Position numbers and translations under genes: made by a program. From Palsa-461 sp963768185 (GTDB lineage: Bacteria; Actinomycetota; Acidimicrobiia; Acidimicrobiales; RAAP-2), in assembly GCA_963768185.1 (NCBI GenBank), contig CAVYGS010000005.1, positions 1-64,000 of the forward strand: DNA of 64,000 nt, written 5' to 3'. The notes under the pieces are model-generated. The model made no database searches. It was not told the DNA's origin and saw only the letters and a program-made list of their open reading frames with translations. Of this stretch, positions 1 through 7,545 are shown piece after piece. Numbering within the stretch: the first letter of the stretch is position 1; each line of letters opens with the position of its first letter.

Positions 1-640
1 AGTGGGTGAAGGCGGTGGCCACCACACCCTCGACGTCTTCTTGGACCACGCCACCCTTGCCCGAGCGCGAGTGGAACACCTCGCGCTCGGCGTAGGTCAG
101 CACGACGTCGATGGCCCGGCGGTGGCAGTCGTTGATGAGCGCCTTGGTCTCCCGGTGGGCCAGCGCCCAGGCCACGGAGACCGACTTACTGATCGAGAAC
201 GTGAGGTCGAACCCGGCCACGGGGGCACGGTGCCGTCCCCCGCGAGCTCGTTCCTCGGCCTCGCTCCGGGCCTTCTGTTCTGCTCGCACAGCCTCACTGG
301 CGTCTGGGGCCATGGCCGCTACTCCCCCGATCACCCGGGTGCCGAGGGAGAGGTGCGAGCGGTTGGGCGGGCGGCCCAAGGCCTTGCCGGTCACCGGGTC
401 GGCGCACATCCCGAGCAGGTTGAACAGGTGCTCCTCGCTGACCGCAGAGCCCTTTTCGACTCCCTGCCCGTCGTCGAGGGCGGCCAGACCGGCGCCCAGG
501 AACACACCCGGTGGGGTCCCCGACTCGGCGTAGTAGTCGGCCAGACTGATGGACTGGCGACGGACTCCGTCACCGGCGGCAACGGACTCCATCAGGTACC
601 GATAGCCAGCCCCCAGGCTCATCCGGCGTAGCGAAATCAC
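1..640 (-). CDS. MobF/TrwC-family conjugative relaxase, N-terminal part (runs off window)
   Basis: Read on the minus strand from a GTG at 640, with a GGGAG ribosome site 6 bases upstream, this frame is open to the window edge (213 codons). It has the MobF relaxase N-terminus: GAGYRYLMESVAAGDG, then SLADYYAESGTPPGVFLG, later FDLTFSISKSVSVAWALA. The window ends at ATAFTH, just where the family's metal-binding histidine cluster should follow. MobF relaxases nick oriT, bind the 5' end covalently through tyrosine, and usually carry a C-terminal helicase. Together with the integrase at 2.2-3.5 kb it marks a mobilizable or conjugative element. Catalytic His residues and helicase lie outside the window. 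An in-frame ATG at 622 is a possible but less likely start. Confidence 0.9.
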   Translation of the reverse strand, partial: MISLRRMSLGAGYRYLMESVAAGDGVRRQSISLADYYAESGTPPGVFLGAGLAALDDGQGVEKGSAVSEEHLFNLLGMCADPVTGKALGRPPNRSHLSLGTRVIGGVAAMAPDASEAVRAEQKARSEAEERARGGRHRAPVAGFDLTFSISKSVSVAWALAHRETKALINDCHRRAIDVVLTYAEREVFHSRSGKGGVVQEDVEGVVATAFTH

Positions 641-1249
641 GTCGCACTCCCGTCGCCGGGACGGCCCTCGTCCCGCAGCTATGGCGGGACTGGCGACCAC
701 GATCGACCCCCTGGGTGCCAGACGTGTGGCGAAACTGATGTGGCTGATGGACTGCTGGTCACGGGGAAGATTTGGGAGGGGTCCGGAGACGGGGGTCTGT
801 GAAGTGATGCAGCGAGTGTTGGCCAGCGACGGGGCTGGATACGGGTGGTGCCGCTCGGCGCTGCATGAAGTTCGACGTTGACGCCCAGCTGCCGGTCAGT
901 CTCGGCCTGATAACGCACGGCGAGCTCGACTGCATGCTCCTTGTGGCGTTCCATGCGAACGACGCCGCTGCGTCGTTCGCATGACCGGCGACCACCACCG
1001 GCAGCGGAGGGGAGTCCAGTCCCGGCGAGGGTAGCCCTGGGCCGAGCAAGAACTTCTGGCGAGTTCGCCCGCAGGGCGAACGTGAACGATCGGGAGACCG
1101 CCAGAAGTTGTTGCGAGCCGAGTCGGCGACTTGACGCCGTGGAGTGCCGGTGGCATTGCCGCATGAGGAGTATTGCGATGGGGCTGATGATGGCGGTTCG
1201 TCGGACCCGTAAGTGACGGTCCCTCCGGGCCGAAAAAGGATGGACTCTC
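641..1249. other. Non-coding interval between relaxase and excisionase-like gene
   Basis: About 600 bases upstream of the relaxase contain no convincing gene. The main content is a cluster of inverted repeats at 953-1109, described separately as a candidate oriT. A minus-strand open frame from an ATG at 954 to 679 (about 91 codons, starting MERHKEHAVELAVRY) has no ribosome site, and its start lies inside a hairpin arm. I do not call it. Confidence 0.6.
953..1109. other. Candidate oriT: cluster of three perfect inverted repeats
   Basis: Three perfect inverted repeats lie within 157 bases. The first is ATGCGAACGAC at 953-963 with GTCGTTCGCAT at 972-982 (8-base loop). The second is AACTTCTGGCG at 1051-1061 with CGCCAGAAGTT at 1099-1109. 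The third, GTTCGCCC at 1063-1070 with GGGCGAAC at 1074-1081 (3-base loop), is nested inside the second. They lie upstream of the divergently read relaxase gene, the usual place for a MobF oriT, where hairpins position the relaxase. No nic site can be assigned from sequence alone. Alternatives are an excision or replication control region. Confidence 0.45.
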
Positions 1250-1486
1250 ATGCCCTCGACTTCGGCGTCGGCTCTCACGGGGCTCAAACAGATCCGTACT
1301 GAGCACCCTGCCAGCGATCTCATTTCGATTCCTGAAACCGCCCGGCGCATCGGTCTGCACGCCGACACGCTCTACCGCCTGTGTCGCACGGGACAGTTCA
1401 GTCCGGCAATCCAAATCGGAGGGAGGTGGAGGGTTTCAGTGCCGCGCCTGGAGCGCTACCTCCACGGTGAAGATTCGCATCCGTGA
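1250..1486 (+). CDS. Excisionase-like helix-turn-helix protein
   Basis: A 78-residue protein with one DNA-binding domain of the MerR-like/excisionase type (HTH_17). Residues about 25-72 show the family pattern: SIPETARRIGLHADTLYRLC, then the wing RVSVPRLERYL. An AAAAGGA ribosome site lies about 9 bases before the ATG. In integrative elements such proteins act as recombination directionality factors, bending att DNA so that the integrase excises, or as small regulators of transfer genes. It sits inside the same element as the integrase and relaxase, on the opposite strand. Which of the two roles it has cannot be read from the sequence. Confidence 0.75.
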   Translation: MPSTSASALTGLKQIRTEHPASDLISIPETARRIGLHADTLYRLCRTGQFSPAIQIGGRWRVSVPRLERYLHGEDSHP

Positions 1487-1505
1487 GTCTCGAACGGATC
1501 ACTGA

Positions 1506-1889
1506 TCACGTGTCCACTTCGGGAGTGGGCGGCTCGTCTCCTGCAGAATTGTTCCCGAATGCATCGGCGATCTCAGCCAGCGTGACAGCCGCCACTCGAA
1601 GCGGCACCAGTTCCTCGTTGACTACGTATTCCACCAGAGCATGGTCAGTGTCGAAATAGTGGTGAGCCAATCGATCCCGCATTCTCGATATCGCTCTCCA
1701 CCGAATGGAGGGAATGGTTGCCAACAGGTTCGGGTCGATGTTCTTGACGGCTTCGCCGATCTCGATGAGCCGGACCCGGCATGCGTCGTAGACCAGCCCC
1801 TCACTGAGACTGCCCCCGGCGACGTAGGCCTCAATCGCATCAATGGCCACGAGGATGTCGGCCAACCACGCGGCATCCCTTCGGCTCAC
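1506..1889 (-). CDS. hepT: HepT-like HEPN ribonuclease toxin
   Basis: A 127-residue DUF86/HepT protein. HEPN toxins are metal-independent RNases whose active site is the RX4-6H motif. Here RDRLAHHYFD at residues 71-80 gives R71-X4-H76-X-Y78, the RX4HXY form in which the partner MntA is known to AMPylate the tyrosine and silence the toxin. The ATG at 1889 overlaps the mntA stop by four bases (ATGA), so the two are translationally coupled, antitoxin first. GC is lower than in the chromosomal neighbours. The pair probably stabilises the mobile element or acts in phage defence. Confidence 0.9.
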   Translation of the reverse strand: MSRRDAAWLADILVAIDAIEAYVAGGSLSEGLVYDACRVRLIEIGEAVKNIDPNLLATIPSIRWRAISRMRDRLAHHYFDTDHALVEYVVNEELVPLRVAAVTLAEIADAFGNNSAGDEPPTPEVDT

Positions 1890-2200
1890 AGCGCGACGGC
1901 TTCGGCCAACACCTCATCTCGAAGGAAGGGCCGCAACGACGCCGGTGTCCCCACGTCGACCTTCACGCCAAGCTCGTCCTCAAGATCGCAGCCGAGGTCG
2001 AGCAGGTCGAGCGGGTTGGCGTCGGGGTCAAGGTCGACGAGGAAGTCGATGTCACTATTGGCCGTGTCGTCGCCTCGGGCGACACTGCCAAAGACGCGGA
2101 CGTTCGAGGCGTGGCGCCGTTCTGCGGCGGCCAGAATCGCCGCACGTCGCTCGGACAGAAGTTCACCCATGGGCGACCGGGGAACGAACGTGGTGGCCAT
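1886..2200 (-). CDS. mntA: MntA-like nucleotidyltransferase antitoxin
   Basis: A minimal nucleotidyltransferase of the DNA polymerase beta superfamily, about 104 residues from the ATG at 2200. The GSX10DXD motif is intact: GSVARGDDTANSDID. In known HepT-MntA pairs the enzyme transfers AMP to the HEPN toxin's tyrosine. Start choice: the frame opens at a GTG at 2245, overlapping the integrase stop (GTGA), but the ATG at 2200 is preceded by TACGCT with a 7-base gap, the leaderless-promoter pattern seen elsewhere here, and gives a more typical N-terminus. A third possible start is the ATG at 2170. hepT follows with a four-base overlap. Confidence 0.88.
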   Translation of the reverse strand: MATTFVPRSPMGELLSERRAAILAAAERRHASNVRVFGSVARGDDTANSDIDFLVDLDPDANPLDLLDLGCDLEDELGVKVDVGTPASLRPFLRDEVLAEAVAL

Positions 2201-2207
2201 ACGCGAA

Positions 2208-2213
2208 AGCGTA
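2208..2213 (-). promoter_or_regulatory. Putative -10 box of mntA-hepT
   Basis: TACGCT on the minus strand ends 7 bases before the ATG at 2200. It lies just beyond the end of the integrase gene, suggesting the toxin-antitoxin pair has its own leaderless transcript. Confidence 0.4.
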
Positions 2214-2241
2214 CAAGGCGGCAGTTCTCCGTCGAGGCGGG

Positions 2242-3492
2242 TCACGTCCGCTTGGCCTTGGATCGGGTAGTGACGGGCGTGAAAGCCGCGCCGAGGATGC
2301 CCGCAGCGGCCCGGTCACGCTCGGGGAGGGCGTGGGCGTACCGATCCAAGGTCATAGTCGCCCTGGCGTGACCGTGACGATCGGCCACAGTTCGAACATC
2401 GACCCCAGCGGCAATCAGCGTGGTAACGCTGAAGTGTCGCAAGTCATGCAAGCGGAACGGCCACCGCTCCCCGGGTGCGAGGTCTGCTCGCTTGGCCTTC
2501 GGCTTGGTCTGGCGAAGCTTCTTCAGGGCAGGCAGTTCCATCGCCACGCACAGCTTTCCGAAGCCGTGGGTCAGCGTGTCCGGGCTGGCCGGCAGTCCGC
2601 CGTTGGCGTTGTAACTGAGCACGTACGGATCGGGCACCAAGGGCGACTCGGCCCACTCGGACAGGTCGACCATGTGGGCCCATCGTTGCTTCAGTATCTG
2701 GACGCAGACGGGGTCCAGGGCAATATCCCGGGATTGGTGCGTCTTCGTCGGACCAGTGTGCTGCTCGCCTCGGGCAATGGTGAGAGAGCGGGCTATTCGC
2801 GCCCGACCGGTGGCCAGGTCGATGTCGGACCACTTGAGCGCCACGATCTCGCCTCGACGGGCTCCCGTCAGGGCGGCCAGGGCTACGGCGGTGGCCAGCA
2901 CCGGGTCCGCCGCCTCGGCCGCCTTCACCAGCATCGTCAACTGCTTGGGCGTGGGCACGTTCATCTCGACCCGATCGACTCTCGGCGGCGTGGCCCGAGC
3001 CGTGGGCGCCCGGTCGATCCACCCCCACTTGACCGCCTGATTGCACGCCGCCGAGATGATGGCGTGGTACTTGTGCACCGTTGCCGGCGAGAGACCCTCG
3101 TCCAACCACTGGCCGTACGCAGTGTCCAAGGTGTCTGGCTCCAATTTGTCGAGCCGGACCGCCCCGAGAGTCGGACGGATCCGCGCCTCGATCTTGCGTC
3201 GGTTCTCGTAGACCGTACGCGGACGCTGGCTTCGCTCTGCTCCCTCGAGCCACTTGTCGAGAAGTTGCCCCACGGTGACGTTGGTCCGGTTGAACTTGCC
3301 CGACTCGACCTCCGAGACGAGTTTGCCGAGCGCTTTGGCTGCCGCGCGCTCGGTACCCGTGAACGTGCGCGCAATCTGGCGCGGTTTGCCGGTGACGGGA
3401 TCGGGTCCAGCAAACGCGCGCAGCTGCCAGTGGCCGGGCGAGCGCTCTCGCATCGTGCCCGGTCTGCTCTTGCTGCTTGTCCTACCGGCCAC
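2242..3492 (-). CDS. Tyrosine recombinase / phage-type integrase of the mobile element
   Basis: A site-specific tyrosine recombinase of about 416 residues. From the GTG at 3492 it has an N-terminal arm-binding region (RERSPGHWQLRAF), a SAM-like core-binding domain at about 65-160, and a catalytic domain with all key residues: Arg in TGARRGE near 212, Lys in TKTHQSRDI, HDLRH near 349-353, His in RHGHA near 375 and Tyr in DRYAH near 385. Start choice: the frame is open to a TTG at 3552, but the GTG at 3492 follows TAGCGT by 7 bases. The gene lies immediately beyond the 3' end of tRNA-Val on the same strand, the classic position for an integrase whose att site is the tRNA. Confidence 0.93.
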   Translation of the reverse strand: MAGRTSSKSRPGTMRERSPGHWQLRAFAGPDPVTGKPRQIARTFTGTERAAAKALGKLVSEVESGKFNRTNVTVGQLLDKWLEGAERSQRPRTVYENRRKIEARIRPTLGAVRLDKLEPDTLDTAYGQWLDEGLSPATVHKYHAIISAACNQAVKWGWIDRAPTARATPPRVDRVEMNVPTPKQLTMLVKAAEAADPVLATAVALAALTGARRGEIVALKWSDIDLATGRARIARSLTIARGEQHTGPTKTHQSRDIALDPVCVQILKQRWAHMVDLSEWAESPLVPDPYVLSYNANGGLPASPDTLTHGFGKLCVAMELPALKKLRQTKPKAKRADLAPGERWPFRLHDLRHFSVTTLIAAGVDVRTVADRHGHARATMTLDRYAHALPERDRAAAGILGAAFTPVTTRSKAKRT

Positions 3493-3499
3493 GTCCACG

Positions 3500-3505
3500 A
3501 CGCTA
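3500..3505 (-). promoter_or_regulatory. Putative -10 box of the integrase gene
   Basis: TAGCGT on the minus strand ends 7 bases before the GTG at 3492, fitting a leaderless start and supporting that start codon over the TTG at 3552. Confidence 0.35.
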
Positions 3506-3570
3506 CTGCGTCGTAGGACATCGTTAGGACATCCTCTTTGGTCAGAGTTCAAAAAGGGCCTCTGACCTGG

Positions 3571-3610
3571 TGGGCGCTGCGGGACTCGAACCCACGACCT
3601 CAGCCGTGTG
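3571..3610. other. Candidate attachment site (tRNA 3' half)
   Basis: The 3' half of tRNA-Val next to the integrase is the expected att core, because tRNA-targeting integrases recombine within the T or anticodon arm. I found no second copy of this segment to the left inside the window, so the distal att site should lie beyond position 1. Confidence 0.4.
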
Positions 3611-3644
3611 AAGGCTGCGCTCTAACCAACTGAGCTAAGCGCCC
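3571..3644 (-). tRNA. tRNA-Val (anticodon CAC)
   Basis: A complete 74-base cloverleaf on the minus strand. The acceptor stem is GGGCGCT/AGCGCCC with discriminator A. The D arm is GCTC...GAGC, the anticodon stem CAGCC/GGCTG has loop TTCACAC (anticodon CAC, reading valine GUG), and the T arm is GTGGG-TTCGAGT-CCCGC. CCA is not encoded. The gene is intact, so an element inserted in its 3' end has regenerated the functional end. Its 3' end lies 78 bases from the integrase start. Confidence 0.96.
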
Positions 3645-3772
3645 GATCTGCCACCCGAAGGTGGTATCAGGGTGCAGAAGCTACTCCGATCGGTGTCCGC
3701 AGCGGGCCAGCCTCGCAAACGAACCCCTGGTCTCGGCGTTGGTGACCCTGGCCCCGGCTTCAGATCGGCCGG

Positions 3773-3778
3773 TAGCCT
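3773..3778 (+). promoter_or_regulatory. Putative -10 box of the 3788 membrane protein gene
   Basis: TAGCCT ends 9 bases before the ATG at 3788, and there is no ribosome-binding site, fitting leaderless transcription. Confidence 0.35.
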
Positions 3779-3787
3779 GGATGGGTC

Positions 3788-4540
3788 ATGGACGACGAGA
3801 CCGAACCCGCTGAAGAAGAACAGCGGCGTGCTCCGCAGGGTCGGGCGTCGTGGCTCTCGGCGCTGTTGAAGCCACCACCTCGTCGGGTCCCTGCCCAGAC
3901 CGTACCGATGGGGGACGCCGCAAAGCGCGCCGCCGTGCTCAATCTCGACGCCACCGAGCGCAAGGTTGGGCTCATCGGAGCTGGCTTGGCCGCGGTCCTC
4001 GCCGTCGTCGCGGCGGGGCCGGGCGTCATCCACCCGAAGACCACGCTGGTCACCCAGAACATCGCCGCCCTCAAGAACCACGCCTGTATCGCGGGGTTCA
4101 CCTACGACAAGTCCACCAAGCAGTGCACCGGCAAGGGCACGCTCTCGTTCGATCACTGGATTGTCGAGCTCGTGCTGCTGCTTGCGTTGGCACTCGCGAT
4201 CTTCGTTGCGACTCGCTACGGGCGCCGCGGCCCGGTCGGGTTCACCCTGCTCCTGGCCGGGCTGGCCTTCGAGTCCTACCTCGGGATCCTGGGTGTCGCA
4301 TTCATCGCCGGTGGTGGATGGCTCCTGATCCGAGCCTGGCGGGTGCAGCGGTACGGGTCGCCCACGGCCTCCAAGGCCAACCCGACCGGCGAACGACGAC
4401 CACCGGCCGCACGAACCGAGCGCCCGACCAGGGCAAAGAAGGCCAAGGGCCCCGAACGCAAGGGGCCGACGGCCTCGAAGCGCTACACCCCGAAGACGGT
4501 CAAGAAAAAGCGTCCGGCCGCTACCCCGCCGGCGTCATAA
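3788..4540 (+). CDS. Membrane protein of unknown function with basic C-terminal tail
   Basis: A 250-residue protein I do not recognise. It has an acidic N-terminus, then hydrophobic segments at about 59-78, 125-145 (IVELVLLLALALAIFVATRY) and 150-185 (two helices), separated by an extracytoplasmic loop with two cysteines (HACIAGFTYDKSTKQC). The last 55 residues are rich in Lys, Arg, Pro and Thr. Topology suggests four helices and a cytoplasmic basic tail that could contact nucleic acid or membrane lipids. It converges on the tetR gene, overlapping it by 20 bases. Initiation is probably leaderless. Confidence 0.75.
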   Translation: MDDETEPAEEEQRRAPQGRASWLSALLKPPPRRVPAQTVPMGDAAKRAAVLNLDATERKVGLIGAGLAAVLAVVAAGPGVIHPKTTLVTQNIAALKNHACIAGFTYDKSTKQCTGKGTLSFDHWIVELVLLLALALAIFVATRYGRRGPVGFTLLLAGLAFESYLGILGVAFIAGGGWLLIRAWRVQRYGSPTASKANPTGERRPPAARTERPTRAKKAKGPERKGPTASKRYTPKTVKKKRPAATPPAS

Positions 4541-5120
4541 GGGCAGAGCGCAGCAGCGCGAGCACGTCGGCTCGACGCCGGACGAGCGACTTGGCCGTCG
4601 GCTCCTCCCCAAGGGCCCGGAACACCTCGACCTCGGTCACCATGCCGATCACGGTGGAGTAGATCGATAGGAGTAGCAAGCGCGGGTCGTGGCGCCGCAT
4701 GCGGCCCGCATCCATCTCGGCCTCGAGGAAGGCGCTGGCCCGCTGCACGAGCGGATCGAGCGCCGTCACCATCTGCGTGGCGGCCGGTGGACCGAGGCGG
4801 GCCGACTCACGAACGAGTCCGAGGAGCTCAGGACGTCGCGCGGCGAGCCGGAAGACTGCGCGCACCACGGCGGCGACCTTCTCCCAGCCCTCTCCGCTTC
4901 CTTTGAGGCCGTCCTCAAACGCTTGGGTCAGCTCGCCGGCGCTGCGCTCGATGAGCGCCGCCAAGACCGCCTCCTTGCTCGGGAACCAGTAGAGGATCGT
5001 CTGCTTGCGGATCTCGAGCATCCCGGCCAGAGCGTCGAGCGAGGTGGCGTCATAGCCCCTGGTCCCGAACGAGACGAGGGCGGCATCGAGGATGCGGTCG
5101 GAGGTCTGGGGCCTGCTCAC
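4521..5120 (-). CDS. TetR-family transcriptional regulator
   Basis: A 199-residue TetR regulator. Residues about 9-55 form the HTH: RILDAALVSFGTRGYDATSL, then LEIRKQTILYWFPSKEAVLA. The rest is an all-helical ligand and dimer domain. It is divergent from the lipid-type operon starting at 5167, and the 46 bases between the two starts hold two near-identical 14-bp palindromes. The GTG start abuts the first palindrome, and the apparent -10 box (TACCAT, 5128-5133 on the minus strand) lies inside it. It therefore probably represses itself and the operon. The likely ligand is an acyl-CoA or a lipid, judged only from the operon content. Confidence 0.92.
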   Translation of the reverse strand: MSRPQTSDRILDAALVSFGTRGYDATSLDALAGMLEIRKQTILYWFPSKEAVLAALIERSAGELTQAFEDGLKGSGEGWEKVAAVVRAVFRLAARRPELLGLVRESARLGPPAATQMVTALDPLVQRASAFLEAEMDAGRMRRHDPRLLLLSIYSTVIGMVTEVEVFRALGEEPTAKSLVRRRADVLALLRSALMTPAG

Positions 5121-5157
5121 CTACCAGATGGTAGACAGATTCCCTACCAAATGGTAG
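5121..5157. promoter_or_regulatory. Tandem palindromic TetR operator and divergent promoter
   Basis: Two 14-bp palindromes, CTACCAGATGGTAG at 5121-5134 and CTACCAAATGGTAG at 5144-5157, share the half-site CTACCA and lie 23 bp apart centre to centre, about two helical turns. They fill most of the 46-bp gap between tetR and the acyl-reductase gene. TAGACA at 5154-5159, 7 bases before the ATG at 5167, is the likely operon -10 and overlaps the second site. Confidence 0.85.
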
Positions 5158-5166
5158 ACAACCGGG

Positions 5167-7545
5167 ATGCCCATCGCGGAGCGGCTGGCGGGCCGGCGCT
5201 TCTTCGTCACCGGCGGGACCGGGTTCCTCGGGACCGCCCTCATCGAGCGGATCCTCCGGTGCATCCCCGAGGCCGAGGTCGTCGCCCTCGTCCGACCCGG
5301 CCGACGGAACGACCCGGCCGACCGGGTCGCACGGGACATCCTGCGCAACGACTGCTTCGCCCGGCTCCGCTCCGAGCTCGGCACGGCCTTCGACGACTCG
5401 GTGCCTTCCCGTTTGCACGCGGTGGCGGGCGACGTCTCGACCGACGGCCTCGGACTCGACGACGACGGGCGAGCGATGCTCGCCGGCTGCGACGTGGTGA
5501 TCCACTCGGCCGCCACCGTCAGCTTCGACGCCCCGCTCGACCACGCGGTGGAGGTCAACCTGCTCGGCCCGGCCCGGGTGGCCGCGGCTGTCGCGGCGGC
5601 CCGTTCGGCGGGCGGGAAGCCGGCCCACATGATCTCGGTGTCGACGGCCTATGTGGCCGGGGCTCACCAGGGCGAGACCGGCGAGCGCCTCCTCTCCGAG
5701 GACCGCTTCAGCCTGACCGTCGACTGGGAGGCCGAGGTTGCGAGCGCACGGCGCCTGCGCGACGACGTGGAGGACGCGTCGCGCCAGCCCGACCGACTCC
5801 GGGAGTTCGCCAAACGCGCCCACGCCGAGCAGGGGGCCTCAGGGACGCACCTGTTGGCCGCACGGGCCGAGCGCCTGCGCGACGAATGGGTCCGCCGCCA
5901 GCTGACAGACGCCGGGTCGGCCCGCGCCCAGGCGCTCGGTTGGCCCGACGCCTATGCGTTCACCAAGGCATTGGGCGAGCGGGTCCTCGTCGCGCAACAC
6001 GGCCCCAAGGGCGCGTCGCCGGTGCCGCTCAGCATCGTGCGACCGTCCATCATCGAGTCGGCACTGGCCGAGCCGCGGCCCGGATGGATCCGCGGCTTCC
6101 GCATGGCCGAGCCGATCATCATCTCCTACGCCCGCGGCCTGCTCCGCGAGTTCCCCGGCGTCGCCGAAGGGGTGACCGACGTCATCCCGGTGGACCTGGT
6201 GGTGGCCGCGATCATCGCCGTGGCGGCCAAGGGGCCCGCGGAGGGTGATCCCGCGGTCTACCACGTCGCCTCGGGCGTGCGGAACCCGCTCCTGTATGGC
6301 GAGCTCGTCTCGCTCGTCGAGGACTGGTTCGGCCGCCATCCGCTCTACGACGAGCGCGGCCAGCCCATCTCGGTGCCCGAGTGGTCGTTTCCCGGACGCG
6401 GCCGGGTGCAGCGCCAGCTGCGCCAGGCGACCCGGCTCATGGCCGCGGCCGAACGCGGGCTCACCATGGTCCCCTTCCGCCGCAAGCAGGCTGAGTGGGC
6501 AGCCAAGCTCGAGGACCGCCAGACCCTGGCCGAGCGGGCCCTCGGTTACGTCGAGCTCTACGGCGCCTACACCGAGACCGAGGCCCGCTACCGCATCGAC
6601 AACCTCCTCGAGCTGTGGGAGGCACTCGACGAAACGGACCACGAGCAGTTCTGCTTCGACCCCGCCGTCATCCGCTGGGACCACTACGTCACCGAGGTCC
6701 ACCTCCCCTCGGTGGTCGAGCGCGGCCGGGTGCGCACCTCCCCCACCAAGACGAGCGGCCCCGACCGGGAGACCCGGATGCGCACGGCTGTCCTCTCCCC
6801 CGACCGTCACCTCGCCGTCTTCGACCTCGAGCACACCCTCATCGCCTCCAACGTCGTGGATTCGTACGCGTGGCTGGCGAGCCGGCACATGGCGGCCGAC
6901 GGGCGGGTCGGGTTCGTGGCCGACCTCCTCGGTGCCGCGCCGGGATGGCTCTCGCTCGATCGCCGCGACCGCGGCGACTTCCTGCGCTCCTTCTACCGCC
7001 GCTATGAGGGTGCATCGGTGACCGAGGTCGAGCGCGACGCGTGGGACCTGTTCCACGAGTTCCTCCTGCCCCGCTCGTTCCCGGCCGGCATCGCCCGGGT
7101 CCGCCAGCATCGGCGCCTCGGACACCGGACACTCCTCATCACCGGCGCCCTGGACCTCGTCGTCGCGCCACTGCGACCGCTCTTCGACGACGTGGTCTGC
7201 GCGCGGATGACCCAGCGCGACGGCGTCTTCACCGGTCGGCTGGCCGAGCTCTCCCCCATCGGTGAGGCCCGCGCCAACCTGCTCGACCGCTACGCCGCTG
7301 AGCACGGGCTCGACCTCGACCAGTCGGTCGCCTATGCGGACGCCTCGAGCGACCTCGCGATGCTCGAGGCGGTCGGCTATCCGGTCGCCGTCAACCCCGA
7401 CGCCCGTCTCGCCGCGATCGCCCGGCGCCGCGGCTGGCTCGTCGAACACTGGAAGCGGGCGTCCGGCGGCGCCGACCGGCTGCTCCCGCTCGGTTCGCTC
7501 GAGGCCAGGTCCCTGGTCGGCCAGCCGTACCGGAGCCGATCGTGA
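5167..7545 (+). CDS. Fatty acyl-CoA reductase-like domain fused to a HAD-IB hydrolase
   Basis: A 792-residue two-domain protein. Residues 1 to about 520 are an extended SDR of the acyl-CoA reductase (NAD_binding_4) type, with nucleotide motif TGGTGFLG at 15-22 and catalytic YAFTK at 263-267. Such domains reduce acyl-CoA to aldehyde or alcohol with NAD(P)H. From about 545 a HAD-IB (SerB-like) phosphatase follows: motif I FDLEHTLI (D553, with Glu at the usual second Asp), motif II LLITGA, and YADASSDLAMLEAVG near the C-terminus. It is the first gene of a four-gene operon, each gene overlapping the next by four bases. A phosphorylated lipid substrate is plausible but not shown. The Asp-to-Glu change in motif I may alter phosphatase activity. 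Confidence 0.85.
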   Translation: MPIAERLAGRRFFVTGGTGFLGTALIERILRCIPEAEVVALVRPGRRNDPADRVARDILRNDCFARLRSELGTAFDDSVPSRLHAVAGDVSTDGLGLDDDGRAMLAGCDVVIHSAATVSFDAPLDHAVEVNLLGPARVAAAVAAARSAGGKPAHMISVSTAYVAGAHQGETGERLLSEDRFSLTVDWEAEVASARRLRDDVEDASRQPDRLREFAKRAHAEQGASGTHLLAARAERLRDEWVRRQLTDAGSARAQALGWPDAYAFTKALGERVLVAQHGPKGASPVPLSIVRPSIIESALAEPRPGWIRGFRMAEPIIISYARGLLREFPGVAEGVTDVIPVDLVVAAIIAVAAKGPAEGDPAVYHVASGVRNPLLYGELVSLVEDWFGRHPLYDERGQPISVPEWSFPGRGRVQRQLRQATRLMAAAERGLTMVPFRRKQAEWAAKLEDRQTLAERALGYVELYGAYTETEARYRIDNLLELWEALDETDHEQFCFDPAVIRWDHYVTEVHLPSVVERGRVRTSPTKTSGPDRETRMRTAVLSPDRHLAVFDLEHTLIASNVVDSYAWLASRHMAADGRVGFVADLLGAAPGWLSLDRRDRGDFLRSFYRRYEGASVTEVERDAWDLFHEFLLPRSFPAGIARVRQHRRLGHRTLLITGALDLVVAPLRPLFDDVVCARMTQRDGVFTGRLAELSPIGEARANLLDRYAAEHGLDLDQSVAYADASSDLAMLEAVGYPVAVNPDARLAAIARRRGWLVEHWKRASGGADRLLPLGSLEARSLVGQPYRSRS

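Noticed and set aside
679..954. Minus-strand small frame MERHKEHAVELAVRY... upstream of the relaxase
   Set aside because: No ribosome site or -10 box, start lies in a hairpin arm, and the second half is low-complexity; not convincing.
1843..3516. Long plus-strand open frame (557 codons) across the integrase and mntA-hepT
   Set aside because: It is antisense to three genes with intact catalytic motifs; its product is Arg/Gly/Pro-rich with no domain, typical of high-GC shadow frames.
5839..7449. 536-codon minus-strand frame opposite the acyl reductase/HAD gene
   Set aside because: Shadow of the plus-strand gene, whose SDR and HAD motifs are clear; the antisense product has no recognisable feature.
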